Shown here: positions 49,392 to 60,737 of the stretch, in pieces
Position numbering within the stretch: the first letter of the stretch is position 1
Layout of the letters: each line of letters opens with the position of its first letter
Origin: Staphylococcus nepalensis
GTDB taxonomy: Bacteria > Bacillota > Bacilli > Staphylococcales > Staphylococcaceae
Length of the DNA stretch: 64,000 nt
Assembly: GCF_014635045.1 (NCBI RefSeq)
Contig: NZ_BMCF01000002.1
Location: 310,001 to 374,000, forward strand
Reading direction: 5' to 3'
Notes under the pieces: generated by a model
Told to the model about the DNA's origin: nothing
The model's input: only the letters and a program-made list of their open reading frames with translations
Database searches by the model: none
Made by a program: the position numbers and the translations under genes

Positions 49392-50573
49392 ATGACTGAA
49401 GAATTCAACGAATCAATGATTAACGAAATTAAAGAAGGGGATAAAGTTACTGGCGAAATTCAAGAGATTGAAGAAAAACAAGTCGTTGTACATGTAAATG
49501 GCGGCAAATTCAATGGTATTATCCCTATAAGTCAACTTTCAACGCATCATATTGACAACCCAAGTGATGCTGTAAAAGTTGGAGACGAAATCGGTGCTTA
49601 TGTTACCAAAGTAGAATATGATGAAGAAAATGAAACAGGCGCTTATATTCTATCTAAACGTCAATTAGAAACTGAAAAATCATATGAATTTTTACAAGAA
49701 AAATTAGATAATGATGAAATCATTGAAGCTAAAGTCACTGAAGTTGTCAAAGGTGGATTAGTTGTAGATGTTGGTCAAAGAGGATTTGTACCAGCTTCAT
49801 TAATTTCTACTGATTTTATCGAGGATTTCTCTCATTTTGATGGACAAGTTCTAAAATTAAAAGTTGAAGAATTAGACCCAGCAAATAACCGCGTCATTCT
49901 TAGTCGTAAAGCTGTAGAAGCATTAGAAAATGCAGAGAAAAAAGAAGAGCTACTAAACAAATTGGATGAAGGCGATGTAATTGACGGTACCGTAGCACGT
50001 TTAACGAATTTTGGCGCATTCATAGATATTGGTGGCGTAGACGGTCTAGTACATGTTTCTGAATTATCACATGAACATGTTAAATCACCTGAAGATGTCG
50101 TTTCAATTGGTGATAAGGTGAAAGTTAAAGTTAAATCTGTAGACAAAGATTCTGAACGCATTTCCTTATCCATCAAAGATACGTTACCAAGTCCATTCGA
50201 ATCACTAAGAGGCGAAATTAACGAAGGTGAAAACATTGAAGGTAAAGTAGTTAGACTTACAAGTTTTGGCGCCTTTGTTGAAATTAAACCTGGCGTGCAA
50301 GGATTAGTTCATATTTCAGAAATTAGTCATTCACATATTGGTACGCCTGGAGAAGTATTAGAACCTGGAGAAGTAGTAAGTGTTAAAATACTAAGTATTG
50401 ATATTGAAAAAGAACGTATTTCACTTTCTATTAAAGCAACATTACCAGATGAAAATGTCGTTGAAAGCGATAGTGAAACGACACAATCTTATTTAGACCA
50501 TGGTAATGACGACGAAGACAATCCAACATTAGGAGACGTTTTCGGAGATAAACTTAAAGATATTAAGTTTTAA
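49392..50573 (+). CDS. rpsA: Ribosomal protein S1 homologue with four S1 domains
   Basis: A 393-residue RNA-binding protein with four tandem S1 OB domains at about 16-85, 105-173, 193-262 and 278-348 (each with GxVxxLTxFGAFVxI-like strands), then an acidic tail. E. coli S1 has six, and Firmicute versions such as this are shorter and more loosely tied to the ribosome. An AAGGAGG RBS is present. It is separated from cmk by 299 bases, which hold no gene. Confidence 0.95.
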   Translation: MTEEFNESMINEIKEGDKVTGEIQEIEEKQVVVHVNGGKFNGIIPISQLSTHHIDNPSDAVKVGDEIGAYVTKVEYDEENETGAYILSKRQLETEKSYEFLQEKLDNDEIIEAKVTEVVKGGLVVDVGQRGFVPASLISTDFIEDFSHFDGQVLKLKVEELDPANNRVILSRKAVEALENAEKKEELLNKLDEGDVIDGTVARLTNFGAFIDIGGVDGLVHVSELSHEHVKSPEDVVSIGDKVKVKVKSVDKDSERISLSIKDTLPSPFESLRGEINEGENIEGKVVRLTSFGAFVEIKPGVQGLVHISEISHSHIGTPGEVLEPGEVVSVKILSIDIEKERISLSIKATLPDENVVESDSETTQSYLDHGNDDEDNPTLGDVFGDKLKDIKF

Positions 50574-50596
50574 TAGATACACTTAAGACCAATTTT

Positions 50597-50637
50597 AAAT
50601 CTTGTCCTATTTGAATTAGGGCAAGATTTATTTTTTT
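50597..50637 (+). terminator. Terminator after rpsA
   Basis: AAATCTTGTCCTA pairs with TAGGGCAAGATTT around a short loop and is followed by seven T. Confidence 0.87.
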
Positions 50638-50766
50638 AATGTACATAGAAACAACTACGTAATTATTCTATCACTGAATACCAAAATGAATTCATTAATA
50701 ATTTCTTTTGAAATACTTTCCCCTTATGATAGAATTATAGAGATTAAAAAAGAGAGGAAGTTAGTT

Positions 50767-52077
50767 ATGACTAAACCTATAGTTGCTATTGTAGGAAGAC
50801 CTAATGTGGGTAAATCTACAATTTTTAACAGAGTCGTAGGTGAACGTGTCTCTATTGTTGAAGATACACCAGGTGTGACTCGCGACAGAATTTATTCATC
50901 AGGTGAATGGTTAACGCATGACTTCAATATCATTGATACAGGCGGTATTGAAATTGGAGATGCACCATTCCAAACACAAATAAGAGCGCAAGCTGAAATT
51001 GCCATAGATGAAGCTGATGTCATCATTTTTATGGTTAATGTACGAGAAGGATTAACACAAAGTGATGAAATGGTAGCACAAATGCTATACAAATCAAAAA
51101 AACCAGTTGTTTTAGCTGTCAATAAGGTCGATAATCCTGAAATGAGAAATGACATATATGATTTTTATTCACTTGGTTTTGGAGACCCATATCCAATCTC
51201 TGGTTCGCATGGATTAGGATTAGGGGATTTATTGGATGAAGTAGTTAAACACTTCAAAGAAGAAGAACCAGACCCATACGATGAAGATACCATACGTTTG
51301 TCTATTATCGGTCGTCCTAACGTCGGTAAATCAAGCTTAGTTAATGCTATACTAGGTGAAGATCGAGTGATTGTGTCCAATGTGGCAGGTACAACCCGAG
51401 ATGCCGTCGATACTGAATATAGTTATGATGACCAAGACTATGTACTTATTGATACTGCTGGTATGCGTAAAAAAGGTAAAGTATATGAAAACACTGAAAA
51501 ATATTCAGTGTTACGTGCACTTAAAGCGATTGAACGCTCTAATATCGTATTAGTAGTTATTGATGCAGAACAAGGTATCATCGAACAGGATAAGCGTGTT
51601 GCTGGTTATGCTCATGAAGAAGGTAAGGCTATCGTTATAGTTGTTAACAAATGGGATGCAGTAGATAAAGAAACAAATACAATGAAAAAATTTAAAGATG
51701 AAGTTCGTAAAGAATTTCAATTTTTAGATTATGCTCAAATTGCATTTGTTTCAGCTAAAGAAAAGAAACGTTTATCTACGCTATTCCCTTATATCACTGA
51801 AGCTAGCGAAAACCATAAAAAACGTGTTCAAAGTTCAACATTAAACGAAGTTATTACAGATGCTATTTCTATGAATCCAACACCAACTGATAAAGGTCGT
51901 AGATTAAATGTATTCTATGCTACTCAAGTGGCGATAGAACCGCCTACTTTTGTCGTATTTGTAAATGACATAGAACTAATGCATTTTTCTTATAAACGTT
52001 ACCTTGAAAATCAAATAAGAGCTGCTTTTGGATTCGAAGGCACACCTGTGCACATTATATCAAGAAGAAGAAACTAA
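50767..52077 (+). CDS. der: Ribosome biogenesis GTPase Der (EngA)
   Basis: A 436-residue GTPase with two tandem G domains needed for 50S assembly. G1 loops are GRPNVGKST (about 10-18) and GRPNVGKSS (about 182-190), with [12 protein letters not shown] and NKWD motifs, and a C-terminal KH-like domain (about 355-436). The ATG at 50767 follows AGAGGAAG; longer in-frame starts lack an RBS. It precedes gpsA by 16 bases and the two are probably co-transcribed. Confidence 0.97.
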   Translation: MTKPIVAIVGRPNVGKSTIFNRVVGERVSIVEDTPGVTRDRIYSSGEWLTHDFNIIDTGGIEIGDAPFQTQIRAQAEIAIDEADVIIFMVNVREGLTQSDEMVAQMLYKSKKPVVLAVNKVDNPEMRNDIYDFYSLGFGDPYPISGSHGLGLGDLLDEVVKHFKEEEPDPYDEDTIRLSIIGRPNVGKSSLVNAILGEDRVIVSNVAGTTRDAVDTEYSYDDQDYVLIDTAGMRKKGKVYENTEKYSVLRALKAIERSNIVLVVIDAEQGIIEQDKRVAGYAHEEGKAIVIVVNKWDAVDKETNTMKKFKDEVRKEFQFLDYAQIAFVSAKEKKRLSTLFPYITEASENHKKRVQSSTLNEVITDAISMNPTPTDKGRRLNVFYATQVAIEPPTFVVFVNDIELMHFSYKRYLENQIRAAFGFEGTPVHIISRRRN

Positions 52078-52093
52078 TAAATGGAGGGGTTAC

Positions 52094-53092
52094 ATGTCTA
52101 ATATAACTGTATTTGGTACAGGAAGTTTCGGTACGGCGTTAGCAAATGTCTTAGCGGAAAATGGACATCAAGTATTAATGTGGGGAAAAAATAAAAATAC
52201 TGTTCAAGAAATCAATGAAGAACATTTAAACACAAAATACCTTAAAAATGCACAACTTGAAACATCGATTACAGCAACTCATGATATTAATGCTGCGATA
52301 ACACATGCAGATGTTTATCTAATGGCTCTACCTACGAAAGCGATGAGAGAAGTGGCTAATGAAATTGATTCACACTTAACCACTCAAAAAATATTTATAC
52401 ATGTAGCAAAAGGAATTGAAAACGATACTTACAAACGTGTATCTGAAATGTTAGAAGACAGCATATCTGAGGAGCATAATGGTGGCATAGGTGTATTATC
52501 AGGGCCAAGCCATGCCGAAGAAGTTGTAATCAAACAGCCTACTACAGTCGCTGCTTCTTCTAAATCACCAGAAGTGAGCAAGCTTGCACAAGATTTATTT
52601 ATGAACGATTATTTAAGAGTATACACAAATGATGACTTAGTAGGGGTTGAACTGGGTGGCGCTTTAAAAAATATTATAGCCGTTGCGAGTGGCGTGATTT
52701 CTGGAATGGGCTTTGGAGATAACGCAAAAGCTGCATTAATGACTAGAGGTTTAGCTGAAATTAGTCGCTTAGGTGAAAAATTAGGCGCCGATCCACTTAC
52801 GTTTTTAGGGCTCGGTGGTATTGGAGATTTAATTGTTACTTGTACTTCTACACACTCTAGAAACTATACACTCGGCTATAAGTTAGGCGAAGGTAAATCT
52901 TTAGATAAAGCGTTAGAAGAAATGAATATGGTTGTAGAAGGTGTATATACTACCAAATCTGTTTACAATTTAGCTGAAGCGCACAATATTGAGATGCCAA
53001 TTACTACTGCTTTATACAAGGTTTTATTTGAAGATCAACCTGTCGATGAAAGTGTAAAAGACTTAATGGGACGTGGCAAAAAGTCAGAATAA
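52094..53092 (+). CDS. gpsA: Glycerol-3-phosphate dehydrogenase [NAD(P)+]
   Basis: A 332-residue enzyme that reduces dihydroxyacetone phosphate to sn-glycerol 3-phosphate, the backbone for phospholipids and teichoic acids. The cofactor motif [12 protein letters not shown] begins at residue 5; [10 protein letters not shown] and the catalytic-lysine segment [15 protein letters not shown] are present. The ATG at 52094 follows GGAGGGG. Longer in-frame starts overlap der and are not supported. Confidence 0.96.
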   Translation: MSNITVFGTGSFGTALANVLAENGHQVLMWGKNKNTVQEINEEHLNTKYLKNAQLETSITATHDINAAITHADVYLMALPTKAMREVANEIDSHLTTQKIFIHVAKGIENDTYKRVSEMLEDSISEEHNGGIGVLSGPSHAEEVVIKQPTTVAASSKSPEVSKLAQDLFMNDYLRVYTNDDLVGVELGGALKNIIAVASGVISGMGFGDNAKAALMTRGLAEISRLGEKLGADPLTFLGLGGIGDLIVTCTSTHSRNYTLGYKLGEGKSLDKALEEMNMVVEGVYTTKSVYNLAEAHNIEMPITTALYKVLFEDQPVDESVKDLMGRGKKSE

Positions 53093-53261
53093 AAAAGTAC
53101 TATTACACTTTTTTGCAAATATATAACATTTTGATATTAAAATCCTATTAATTCAACGTTTTTTGCACATAAATCATTGCAGTTGCAGTAATCCTTGTGT
53201 TAAAGTCATAGCATAATGATATTAAGATATCATTATAGACCCTAGGGGAGGTGAATTCATA

Positions 53262-53534
53262 ATGAACAAGACAGATTTAATCAATGCTGTTGCAGAGCAA
53301 GCCGACTTAACTAAAAAAGAAGCTGGTTTAGCTGTAGATGCAGTATTCGAATCAATTCAATCATCACTTTCTAAAGGTGAAAAAGTACAATTAATTGGAT
53401 TCGGTAATTTCGAAGTACGCGAACGTGCTGCTCGTAAAGGTCGTAATCCACAAACTGGTAAAGAAATTGATATTCCTGCAAGTAAAGTTCCAGCATTCAA
53501 AGCTGGTAAAGCTTTAAAAGATGCAGTTAAATAA
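53262..53534 (+). CDS. hup: DNA-binding protein HU
   Basis: A 90-residue nucleoid protein that bends DNA as a dimer. [13 protein letters not shown], the beta-arm signature [21 protein letters not shown] and the Lys-rich end [14 protein letters not shown] are all canonical. Strong RBS GGGAGGTG. It is a single-gene unit with its own terminator. Confidence 0.98.
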   Translation: MNKTDLINAVAEQADLTKKEAGLAVDAVFESIQSSLSKGEKVQLIGFGNFEVRERAARKGRNPQTGKEIDIPASKVPAFKAGKALKDAVK

Positions 53535-53551
53535 TTCTTTACTTAAAAGCG

Positions 53552-53580
53552 AAGCCCTTTTAAAGGGGCTTTTTCTTTTT
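53552..53580 (+). terminator. Terminator after hup
   Basis: AAGCCCTTT pairs with AAAGGGGCTT, then TTTCTTTTT, 18 bases after the stop. Confidence 0.88.
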
Positions 53581-53628
53581 TTATAAGCTCTTTTAAATAA
53601 ATAACTAAAAATTGATTGTTAACTATGC

Positions 53629-53678
53629 CTCTTAATATGATATCATTCGGTATAATGGTGTTATATTAAGAGCTTTTT
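53629..53678 (+). terminator. Second stem-loop with T-run
   Basis: CTCTTAATAT (53629-53638) pairs with ATATTAAGAG (53663-53672), extended by weaker pairs, then CTTTTT. Its loop holds TATAATGG (53651-53658). It could be a back-up terminator for hup or a leader element before hepS. Confidence 0.45.
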
Positions 53679-53873
53679 AAAAATGATTAAACATAAACTT
53701 TTAATATATCGTTTTCTTCAAAAATAATCAGTAAAAAGCTCATGGTTTATTTCACAAATTTTATAATTCACAAAATACATAAAATGTAAATATTTATCAC
53801 TTTGAAAACCGTCGATTTTAATTTTCCTTATATAATGTTAATATGTATATTGATAATAACGTGAGGTGTGAAC

Positions 53874-54443
53874 ATGGAAACGACATTAAGCATTTTTGAA
53901 AAACAAATTACCCAGCGCTTGAAAGGTATACATTATCATGACACTATTTATGTAAATAAAATGTTAGCTCAAATTCTTGATACCTATGATATACCTGAAG
54001 ATGCTAAATTAGCTTGCCTCACTATAGATACTGCGATGCGTCATTTAGATGAGGTTTCTAAAAACCTATCCTCTAAAAAATCCATTTTGATTGGCGATTT
54101 GCTAAGCGCTCACTTTTATACATTATTAGCTAAGTTAAATGATCCAATTTATCAAAAGGAAATGAGTAAAGCGATTGTGGAAATCAACGAAATGAAATCA
54201 TCCATTCATAATGGCGCAATTCCAGAAAAAGATATAGGGCATTACATTTTAAAGATAGAAAACAAATTTCCATTTATTACAATTAATCGATATGTGTCCA
54301 ATAGCAAAATAGCAAATATCGATCAAAAATTATTAACTAACTTGTTAGAAAATCATCCTTCGTATTTAAAAAATTATTCAAAAGATGAATTAAACACAAT
54401 TTTAGAAGAAGTTAAATCAGAAATTTATTCAAAAAAGAGGTAA
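53874..54443 (+). CDS. hepS: Heptaprenyl diphosphate synthase component I
   Basis: A 189-residue helical, non-catalytic subunit that pairs with HepT to set product length (C35) for the menaquinone side chain. It lacks Asp-rich motifs, as expected. The ATG at 53874 has GAGG 7 bases upstream; an in-frame GTG at 53868 overlaps the spacer. The identification rests mainly on the conserved order hepS-menG-hepT-ndk (gerCA-gerCB-gerCC in B. subtilis), because component I proteins diverge fast. Confidence 0.87.
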   Translation: METTLSIFEKQITQRLKGIHYHDTIYVNKMLAQILDTYDIPEDAKLACLTIDTAMRHLDEVSKNLSSKKSILIGDLLSAHFYTLLAKLNDPIYQKEMSKAIVEINEMKSSIHNGAIPEKDIGHYILKIENKFPFITINRYVSNSKIANIDQKLLTNLLENHPSYLKNYSKDELNTILEEVKSEIYSKKR

Positions 54444-54449
54444 TCAAAC

Positions 54450-55151
54450 ATGGCAGATAATAAAGCGAAAAAAGAACAAGTCCATAATGTGTTTCAAAAT
54501 ATTTCTGGAAAATATGATCGTCTCAATAATATCATTAGCTTTGAACAGCATAAAACATGGAGAAAACGTGTTATGAAAGAAATGAATGTTAAACCAGGTA
54601 GCAAGGCATTAGATGTTTGCTGTGGAACGGCAGATTGGACTATTTCTTTAAGTAAAGCAGTGGGGCATACTGGTGAAGTATTAGGTGTAGATTTTAGTGA
54701 AAACATGTTGGAAGTAGGTAAAAATAAAACAAAGGATATGCAAAATATTCAGCTTATTCACGGCGATGCTATGAATTTGCCCTTTGAAGATAATGAATTT
54801 GATTATGTCACTATCGGCTTTGGTTTACGTAACGTACCTGATTATTTAGCTACGCTTAAAGAACTCAATCGAGTTCTAAAACCTGGTGGCATGGTTGTTT
54901 GTTTAGAAACAAGTCAACCGAGTGCTCCAATATTCAAACAGTGTTACAAATTATATTTTAAATTTGTTATGCCTGTATTTGGAAAAATATTTGCAAAATC
55001 AAAAGATGAATACGAATGGTTACAACAATCTACTTTTGATTTTCCAGATAAAGAAAAATTAAAACGCTTATTCTCACAAGCTGGATTTAGTAACATTAAA
55101 GTACGTAGCTTCACTGGTGGCGTTGCAGCGATGCACCTAGGCTATAAATAA
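54450..55151 (+). CDS. menG: Demethylmenaquinone methyltransferase
   Basis: A 233-residue class I SAM methyltransferase that performs the last step of menaquinone synthesis. It shows [18 protein letters not shown] at the start, SAM motif [11 protein letters not shown], then VDFSENML, and [10 protein letters not shown], the UbiE/MenG signature pair. RBS AAGAGG. It lies between the two heptaprenyl synthase genes, so the polyprenyl tail and its final modification are encoded together. Confidence 0.96.
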   Translation: MADNKAKKEQVHNVFQNISGKYDRLNNIISFEQHKTWRKRVMKEMNVKPGSKALDVCCGTADWTISLSKAVGHTGEVLGVDFSENMLEVGKNKTKDMQNIQLIHGDAMNLPFEDNEFDYVTIGFGLRNVPDYLATLKELNRVLKPGGMVVCLETSQPSAPIFKQCYKLYFKFVMPVFGKIFAKSKDEYEWLQQSTFDFPDKEKLKRLFSQAGFSNIKVRSFTGGVAAMHLGYK

Positions 55152-55177
55152 AAATGAAACAACCAAAGGTGATTACT

Positions 55178-56131
55178 GTGTCAAAGTTAAATATAAATAA
55201 TGAAATTAAGATAATTGAAAAACAATTAGAAAAATCATTGATAAGCAAAGACCAAATCCTAGAGAAAGCTTCTTATCATTTATTTTCATCAGGAGGTAAA
55301 CGTGTAAGACCTGCCTTCGTTATTTTGAGCAGTCAATTTGGTGAGGAAATGAATGAAGACGTGTACCGTGTAGCTGTTGCGCTTGAATTAATACATATGG
55401 CGACATTAGTCCATGACGATGTTATTGATAAAAGTGATAAACGCCGAGGTAGTCTAACAATCGCTAAAAAATGGGACCAGGATACAGCAATACTTACTGG
55501 AAACTTTTTATTAGCTGTGGGTTTAGAACATATTTCGAACATTGAAGATAACCGTGTACATAAAGTAATATCTAGTGCAATTGTTGAAGTATGTATGGGT
55601 GAGTTATACCAGTTTCAAGATCAATTTAACGCGAAGCAAACGATCACTAATTATTTAAGAAGAATCAATCGCAAAACGGCATTGCTAATCCAATTATCTA
55701 CAGAAGTAGGCGCTATCGCTTCTCACGCTGATCACAAAACCATTCGAAACTTAAAAATGATCGGTCATTACATCGGGATGAGTTTTCAAATTGTGGATGA
55801 TATTTTAGATTTTACTAGTACAGAAAAGAAATTAGGAAAACCAGTAGGTAGTGATTTAATGAATGGTCATTTAACGCTTCCAGTATTACTAGAAATGCGT
55901 AATAATCCAGATTTCAAACTAAAAATTGAACAACTTAGTCCTGAAAGCGAACAATCATTATTCGATGAATGTATTCAAACAATCAAAAACTCAGATGTCA
56001 TTAAGCAATCACAAGCGATAAGTGATCGATATTTAGAAAAAGCACTTTATCTCATTGATCAGTTAGAAAAAGATGATGCGAAACCATTATTTAAAAAAAT
56101 AATCAAAAAAGTAGGGAAAAGAAACGGGTAA
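55178..56131 (+). CDS. hepT: Heptaprenyl diphosphate synthase component II
   Basis: A 317-residue catalytic trans-prenyltransferase subunit. First Asp-rich motif HDDVID (Asp80, Asp81, Asp84), second VDDILD (Asp207, Asp208, Asp211), and GGKRVRP for diphosphate binding. Bulky residues before the first motif are absent, as needed for a long product. The GTG at 55178 follows AAAGGTGA; an in-frame ATG at 55154 has no RBS. The adjacent hepS gives the regulatory subunit. Confidence 0.94.
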   Translation: MSKLNINNEIKIIEKQLEKSLISKDQILEKASYHLFSSGGKRVRPAFVILSSQFGEEMNEDVYRVAVALELIHMATLVHDDVIDKSDKRRGSLTIAKKWDQDTAILTGNFLLAVGLEHISNIEDNRVHKVISSAIVEVCMGELYQFQDQFNAKQTITNYLRRINRKTALLIQLSTEVGAIASHADHKTIRNLKMIGHYIGMSFQIVDDILDFTSTEKKLGKPVGSDLMNGHLTLPVLLEMRNNPDFKLKIEQLSPESEQSLFDECIQTIKNSDVIKQSQAISDRYLEKALYLIDQLEKDDAKPLFKKIIKKVGKRNG

Positions 56132-56146
56132 TTATGTGAAAACCAT

Positions 56147-56160
56147 TGAAAGCGCTTTAA
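56147..56160 (+). promoter_or_regulatory. cre-like site before ndk
   Basis: TGAAAGCGCTTTAA differs from the classical cre TGAAAGCGCTTTCA at one base and is nearly palindromic. It lies 15 bases after hepT and 120 bases before ndk, so CcpA control of ndk is possible but unproven. Confidence 0.4.
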
Positions 56161-56280
56161 TTAACTGTTAATATATTAATGTGCTATAAAACATAATAAT
56201 GTTTTGTTTTATATTTTTGTACAAAGTATTTAATTTTATCTTTGTACATTATACATAATTAACAGGGGGATAAACACACA

Positions 56281-56730
56281 ATGGAAAGAACATTTCTAAT
56301 GATTAAACCGGATGCGGTTCAACGCAATATGATAGGAGAAATTGTTTCTCGTATAGAACGTAAAGGGCTTAAACTAGTAGGCGCTAAATTAATGACAGTA
56401 CCTAAATCACTTGCTGAAGCACATTACGCTGAACATACAGATAAACCATTCTACGGTAATTTAATCGACTTTATTACTTCTGCGCCTGTGTTTGCGATGG
56501 TAGTAGAAGGTGAAGATGCTGTCCATGTCGCTCGTCATATCATTGGCGCAACAAATCCATCAGAAGCAACACCAGGTACTATTAGAGGGGACCTTGGTTT
56601 AACTGTCGGAAGAAACATTATCCATGGTTCAGATTCAGTAGACTCAGCAAATAAAGAAATCAATCTTTGGTTTAATTCTGAAGAGTTAAGTGAATTTACA
56701 GAATCACGCGAAATGTGGTTGTACGAATAA
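56281..56730 (+). CDS. ndk: Nucleoside diphosphate kinase
   Basis: A 149-residue hexameric kinase that balances NTP pools by a phospho-His relay. His115 in [12 protein letters not shown] is the phosphorylated residue; [10 protein letters not shown] and [14 protein letters not shown] are canonical. RBS AGGGGG lies 9 bases before the ATG. It has its own spacer on both sides and a terminator about 145 bases downstream. Confidence 0.97.
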   Translation: MERTFLMIKPDAVQRNMIGEIVSRIERKGLKLVGAKLMTVPKSLAEAHYAEHTDKPFYGNLIDFITSAPVFAMVVEGEDAVHVARHIIGATNPSEATPGTIRGDLGLTVGRNIIHGSDSVDSANKEINLWFNSEELSEFTESREMWLYE

Positions 56731-57151
56731 TCGTTTACAAGATAACTCAAATAATGTAGTTAATATGAAAATAAATAAAGTACATAAGTGTAATTTTAAG
56801 CGCAAACATATTAAACATTTGAAAATCTACTTTTACTTTCCATTACATTAAAAGTAAATAGGAAAGAGAACAGCTGACTGTATAGATTAAATTACAGTCA
56901 GTTTTTTTATTTTAAGTATCATACTATTGGAATAGCAATATTGCTTTCTAAAATAACAATTGAAATCCATGCTCAAGTCATTTAATATCATAAGTTATTA
57001 CTGAAAAAATATTCAAATGTTATCATTGTACGTAGGTATATCATATAAACATTAACAATTTTGAAATTTTTCTGTTAATTTGAACTATTGAATATGATAA
57101 GATAAAGGACATATAATCATTTAAAGTACTAAAGAACGGAGTGGGTAAATA
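56731..57151. other. 421-base spacer between ndk and aroC
   Basis: Holds the terminator at 56874-56908; the other parts are AT-rich and carry no gene. The aroC promoter must lie in the last 150 bases, but no convincing -35/-10 pair stands out. Confidence 0.55.
56874..56908 (+). terminator. Terminator between ndk and aroC
   Basis: CTGACTGTA (56874-56882) pairs perfectly with TACAGTCAG (56893-56901), then seven T. Confidence 0.85.
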
Positions 57152-58318
57152 ATGAGATATTTAACTTCAGGAGAATCGCACGGTCCACAATTAACGGTAA
57201 TTATTGAAGGTGTGCCATCAAATTTAGAAATCAATGTATCAGATATTAATGAAGAAATGTTTAAACGTCAAGGCGGATACGGTAGAGGGCGTCGTATGCA
57301 AATTGAGAAAGATAGTGTTGAAATTGTATCAGGCGTACGTAATGGGATTACACTTGGTAGTCCAATTACGCTTATTGTTACAAATGATGATTTTAAACAT
57401 TGGAGAAAAATTATGGGGGCAGACCCAATAAGTGATGAAGACCAAGAAAACATGAAACGCGTCATTACCAAACCACGACCAGGTCATGCAGATTTAATTG
57501 GCGGTATGAAATATAACCACAGAGATTTAAGAAATGTATTAGAACGCTCTTCTGCTAGAGAAACAGCAGCACGCGTAGCTGTAGGTGCAGTTTCTAAGAT
57601 TTTACTTAAACAACTTGATATTCATTTTTATAGTAGAGTCATGGAAATTGGCGGTATTAAAGATGATTTAGAATATGACCTTGAAACAATTAAATCTAAT
57701 GTTGATAAAAATGATGTCCGTGTAATTAACGATGAAATCGCACAACAAATGAGAGATAAAATAGATGATGCGAAAAAAGCAGGTGACACTATAGGTGGAG
57801 TTGTCCAAACAGTTATTGAAGGTGTACCTGTAGGCGTTGGTAGCTATGTGCATTATGATCGCAAATTAGATGGTAGAATAGCTCAAGGTGTAGTGAGCAT
57901 CAATGCATTTAAGGGTGTGAGCTTTGGTGAAGGCTTTAAAGCAGCAGAAAAACCTGGAAGTGAAGTACAAGATGAAATACTTTACGATACAACAAACGGC
58001 TACTATAGAGGGTCAAATCATTTAGGTGGGTTTGAAGGTGGCATGTCTAACGGTATGCCTATCGTCGTTAATGGTGTGATGAAACCTATCCCAACATTAT
58101 ATAAACCGCTTAATTCAGTAGATATAAATACAAAAGAATCTTTCAAAGCCTCTGTTGAACGTTCTGACAGCTGTGCTGTACCTGCTGCAAGTGTTGTAGT
58201 AGAAAATGTAGTTGCTTTCGAACTTGCAAAAGCGTTGCTAGAAGAATTCCAGTGCAATCATATCGACCAATTAAAAACACAAATTGAAGAACGTCGTTTA
58301 TTAAATATTGAATACTAA
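57152..58318 (+). CDS. aroC: Chorismate synthase
   Basis: A 388-residue FMN-dependent lyase that makes chorismate from EPSP, feeding aromatic amino acids, folate and menaquinone. Landmarks are [31 protein letters not shown] and [20 protein letters not shown]. It starts the aroC-aroB-aroA run with gaps of 39 and 9 bases, here in reverse pathway order. Confidence 0.97.
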   Translation: MRYLTSGESHGPQLTVIIEGVPSNLEINVSDINEEMFKRQGGYGRGRRMQIEKDSVEIVSGVRNGITLGSPITLIVTNDDFKHWRKIMGADPISDEDQENMKRVITKPRPGHADLIGGMKYNHRDLRNVLERSSARETAARVAVGAVSKILLKQLDIHFYSRVMEIGGIKDDLEYDLETIKSNVDKNDVRVINDEIAQQMRDKIDDAKKAGDTIGGVVQTVIEGVPVGVGSYVHYDRKLDGRIAQGVVSINAFKGVSFGEGFKAAEKPGSEVQDEILYDTTNGYYRGSNHLGGFEGGMSNGMPIVVNGVMKPIPTLYKPLNSVDINTKESFKASVERSDSCAVPAASVVVENVVAFELAKALLEEFQCNHIDQLKTQIEERRLLNIEY

Positions 58319-58357
58319 GATTAATTTAAAAATTTTAAGATTAACTAGGTGATATCT

Positions 58358-59425
58358 ATGAAACTACAAACCACTTATGAATCAAATAATTACCCTATAA
58401 TTATAAAACATAATGCTTTAGATCATTTACATCAATACATTAAGCAATATAAGGATATTGTGCTTATCGTCGATGGTACAATTGATAAAGAATGGAATGA
58501 AACTTTAAATTTCATCACGTCTGAATACGATGCACACAAACTTGTTATACCATCTGGAGAATCTACTAAGTCTCTAGATTTTTATGGACAGTCAATAGAG
58601 ACCTTGCTCAGTAACAAGTTAACTCGAAATACTTGCATTATTGCAGTGGGCGGAGGCGCTACTGGAGATTTTAGTGGTTTCTTAGCTGCTACATTGTTAA
58701 GAGGCGTCGACTTTATCCAAGTACCTACAACGATATTGGCGCATGATTCTAGTGTAGGAGGAAAAGTAGGCATTAATTCAAAACATGGCAAAAATTTAAT
58801 AGGCGCTTTTTATAGACCTAAAGCAGTTATCTATGATTTGAATTTTCTTTCAACATTACCTTATACAGAAGTACTCAGTGGTTATGCTGAAGTATATAAA
58901 CATGCTTTGTTGAACAATGATAATGATGTAAATGAGATTGAAACTCATTTTACAAATAAAAAAACATTAGCTTCTTTAAATGAAATTGAATATTATATTT
59001 ATAAAGGTATCGAGACAAAATTGAATCTTATTGTCCAAGATGAAAAAGAATCGCATGTACGTAAATTTCTAAATTTAGGTCATACGTTTGGTCATGCAGT
59101 AGAGTATACATTTAAAATTCCACATGGCCATGCTGTGATGATAGGCATTATTTTTCAATTTATTGTAGCGAATAAAGTTTTAAACCAAAATTTTGATATA
59201 GCCCATTATATTAATTATTTAAAATCTTTAGACTACCCTTTAAATATTATAGAATCATTTGAATTCGACCCGCTTTATGAGCTTATGTTAAAAGATAAGA
59301 AAAATGATCAGTTAGGTGTGCAAATGGTCTTATTAGATGGCATTGGTCATCCTGTGGTTAAGCACGTAGGTAAATCAACTTTGTTAGAGAGTTTTAAAGA
59401 TTTACAAACATATTTTAAAAAGTAG
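58358..59425 (+). CDS. aroB: 3-dehydroquinate synthase
   Basis: A 355-residue NAD- and metal-dependent enzyme of the second shikimate step. [14 protein letters not shown] is the dinucleotide motif, and [12 protein letters not shown] plus [11 protein letters not shown] carry the metal-binding His residues. The ATG at 58358 has TAGGTGA 5 bases upstream, better than an in-frame GTG at 58349. Nine bases separate it from the aroA start. Confidence 0.96.
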   Translation: MKLQTTYESNNYPIIIKHNALDHLHQYIKQYKDIVLIVDGTIDKEWNETLNFITSEYDAHKLVIPSGESTKSLDFYGQSIETLLSNKLTRNTCIIAVGGGATGDFSGFLAATLLRGVDFIQVPTTILAHDSSVGGKVGINSKHGKNLIGAFYRPKAVIYDLNFLSTLPYTEVLSGYAEVYKHALLNNDNDVNEIETHFTNKKTLASLNEIEYYIYKGIETKLNLIVQDEKESHVRKFLNLGHTFGHAVEYTFKIPHGHAVMIGIIFQFIVANKVLNQNFDIAHYINYLKSLDYPLNIIESFEFDPLYELMLKDKKNDQLGVQMVLLDGIGHPVVKHVGKSTLLESFKDLQTYFKK

Positions 59426-59434
59426 GTGGCATAT

Positions 59435-60733
59435 TTGGTTAATAGTAAAACAGTTGATATAAAAGGGCCTCTTGTTGGAGATATAGAAGTCCCGGGGGAT
59501 AAATCTATGACGCATAGAGCAATTATATTGAGCTCACTAGCATCAGGAAAGTCAACGATATATAAACCACTATTAGGCGAAGATTGTATTCGTACTGTAG
59601 AAATTTTTCGTTTGCTTGGCGTCGAAATAGAGGTCTTAGAAGATAAGATTGAAGTTAATTCCCCTGGATACAAATACTTCCAAACACCACACCAAGTACT
59701 TTATACCGGTAACTCTGGTACTACGACACGTTTAGTTGCTGGTTTATTATGTGGGCTCGGCATCGAAACGGTACTCTCCGGAGATGCTTCTATTGGGAAA
59801 AGACCTATGGATAGAATTATGAAACCTTTAGGCTTAATGAATGCTAATATTACAGGCATAAATGATAACTTCACGCCATTAATCATTAAACCCGCACGTA
59901 TTAAAGGGATAACATACCAAATGGAGGTTGTCAGTGCGCAAGTAAAAAGTGCCATATTATTTGCGAGTTTATTTGCAAATGAGAAAACAATGGTTTCTGA
60001 AATAGGCATTACACGTAATCATACAGAAACGATGTTCGAACATTATCAAATTCCAATCAAAACAGACGGGCAGACAATAACATTGCCTGAAAATAGCATT
60101 GAACACATTAAAGCAGCAGATTTCCACGTACCTGGTGATATTTCATCAGCAGCTTATTTTATCGTCGCGGGCTTGATAACACCTGACAGTGATATTACAA
60201 TTCACAATGTTGGCATAAACCCAACTCGTTCAGGTATTATTGATATCGTGACACAAATGGGTGGAAATATAACACTATTCAATCAAAATGATAATCCAGA
60301 ACCAACCGCTTCTATCAGGGTACAATATACACCAGATATGAAACCATTACATATCAAAGGTGATTTGGTACCAAGATCGATTGATGAATTGCCAGTCATC
60401 GCTTTACTTTGTACTCAAGCTAGTGGTACAAGTATTATAAAAGAAGCAGAAGAATTGAAAGTTAAAGAAACAAATCGAATTGACACAACAGCAAACATGT
60501 TGAATTTATTAGGCTTTATGTTACAACCTACAAGTGACGGCATAATTATTCATCCATCTGAATTTGAACAAACAGCTACAGTAGATAGTTTTACCGACCA
60601 TCGTATTGGCATGATGCTTGCTGTCGCTTCATTATTGACTGATGATTCATTAACAATTGATCAATTTGATGCTGTCAATGTTTCCTTCCCAGGTTTCTTA
60701 CCTAAATTTAAACAATTAGAAAAAGAGGGATAA
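59435..60733 (+). CDS. aroA: EPSP synthase (3-phosphoshikimate 1-carboxyvinyltransferase)
   Basis: A 432-residue enzyme joining shikimate 3-phosphate and PEP. Motifs [25 protein letters not shown], and [10 protein letters not shown] are present. The TTG at 59435, after AGGTGG, gives MVNSKTVDI and the same 432-residue length as S. aureus AroA; a GTG directly after the aroB stop (59426) is the alternative. The GTTT-like region shows class II features, the type known to be glyphosate tolerant in S. aureus, but that is family knowledge only. Confidence 0.95.
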   Translation: MVNSKTVDIKGPLVGDIEVPGDKSMTHRAIILSSLASGKSTIYKPLLGEDCIRTVEIFRLLGVEIEVLEDKIEVNSPGYKYFQTPHQVLYTGNSGTTTRLVAGLLCGLGIETVLSGDASIGKRPMDRIMKPLGLMNANITGINDNFTPLIIKPARIKGITYQMEVVSAQVKSAILFASLFANEKTMVSEIGITRNHTETMFEHYQIPIKTDGQTITLPENSIEHIKAADFHVPGDISSAAYFIVAGLITPDSDITIHNVGINPTRSGIIDIVTQMGGNITLFNQNDNPEPTASIRVQYTPDMKPLHIKGDLVPRSIDELPVIALLCTQASGTSIIKEAEELKVKETNRIDTTANMLNLLGFMLQPTSDGIIIHPSEFEQTATVDSFTDHRIGMMLAVASLLTDDSLTIDQFDAVNVSFPGFLPKFKQLEKEG

Positions 60734-60737
60734 AAGT

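Larger units (their letters stand above)
53535..53873. other. 340-base spacer between hup and hepS
   Basis: Contains the hup terminator and a second stem-loop (53629-53678) with a TATAAT inside its loop; the rest is AT-rich with no gene. Confidence 0.6.
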
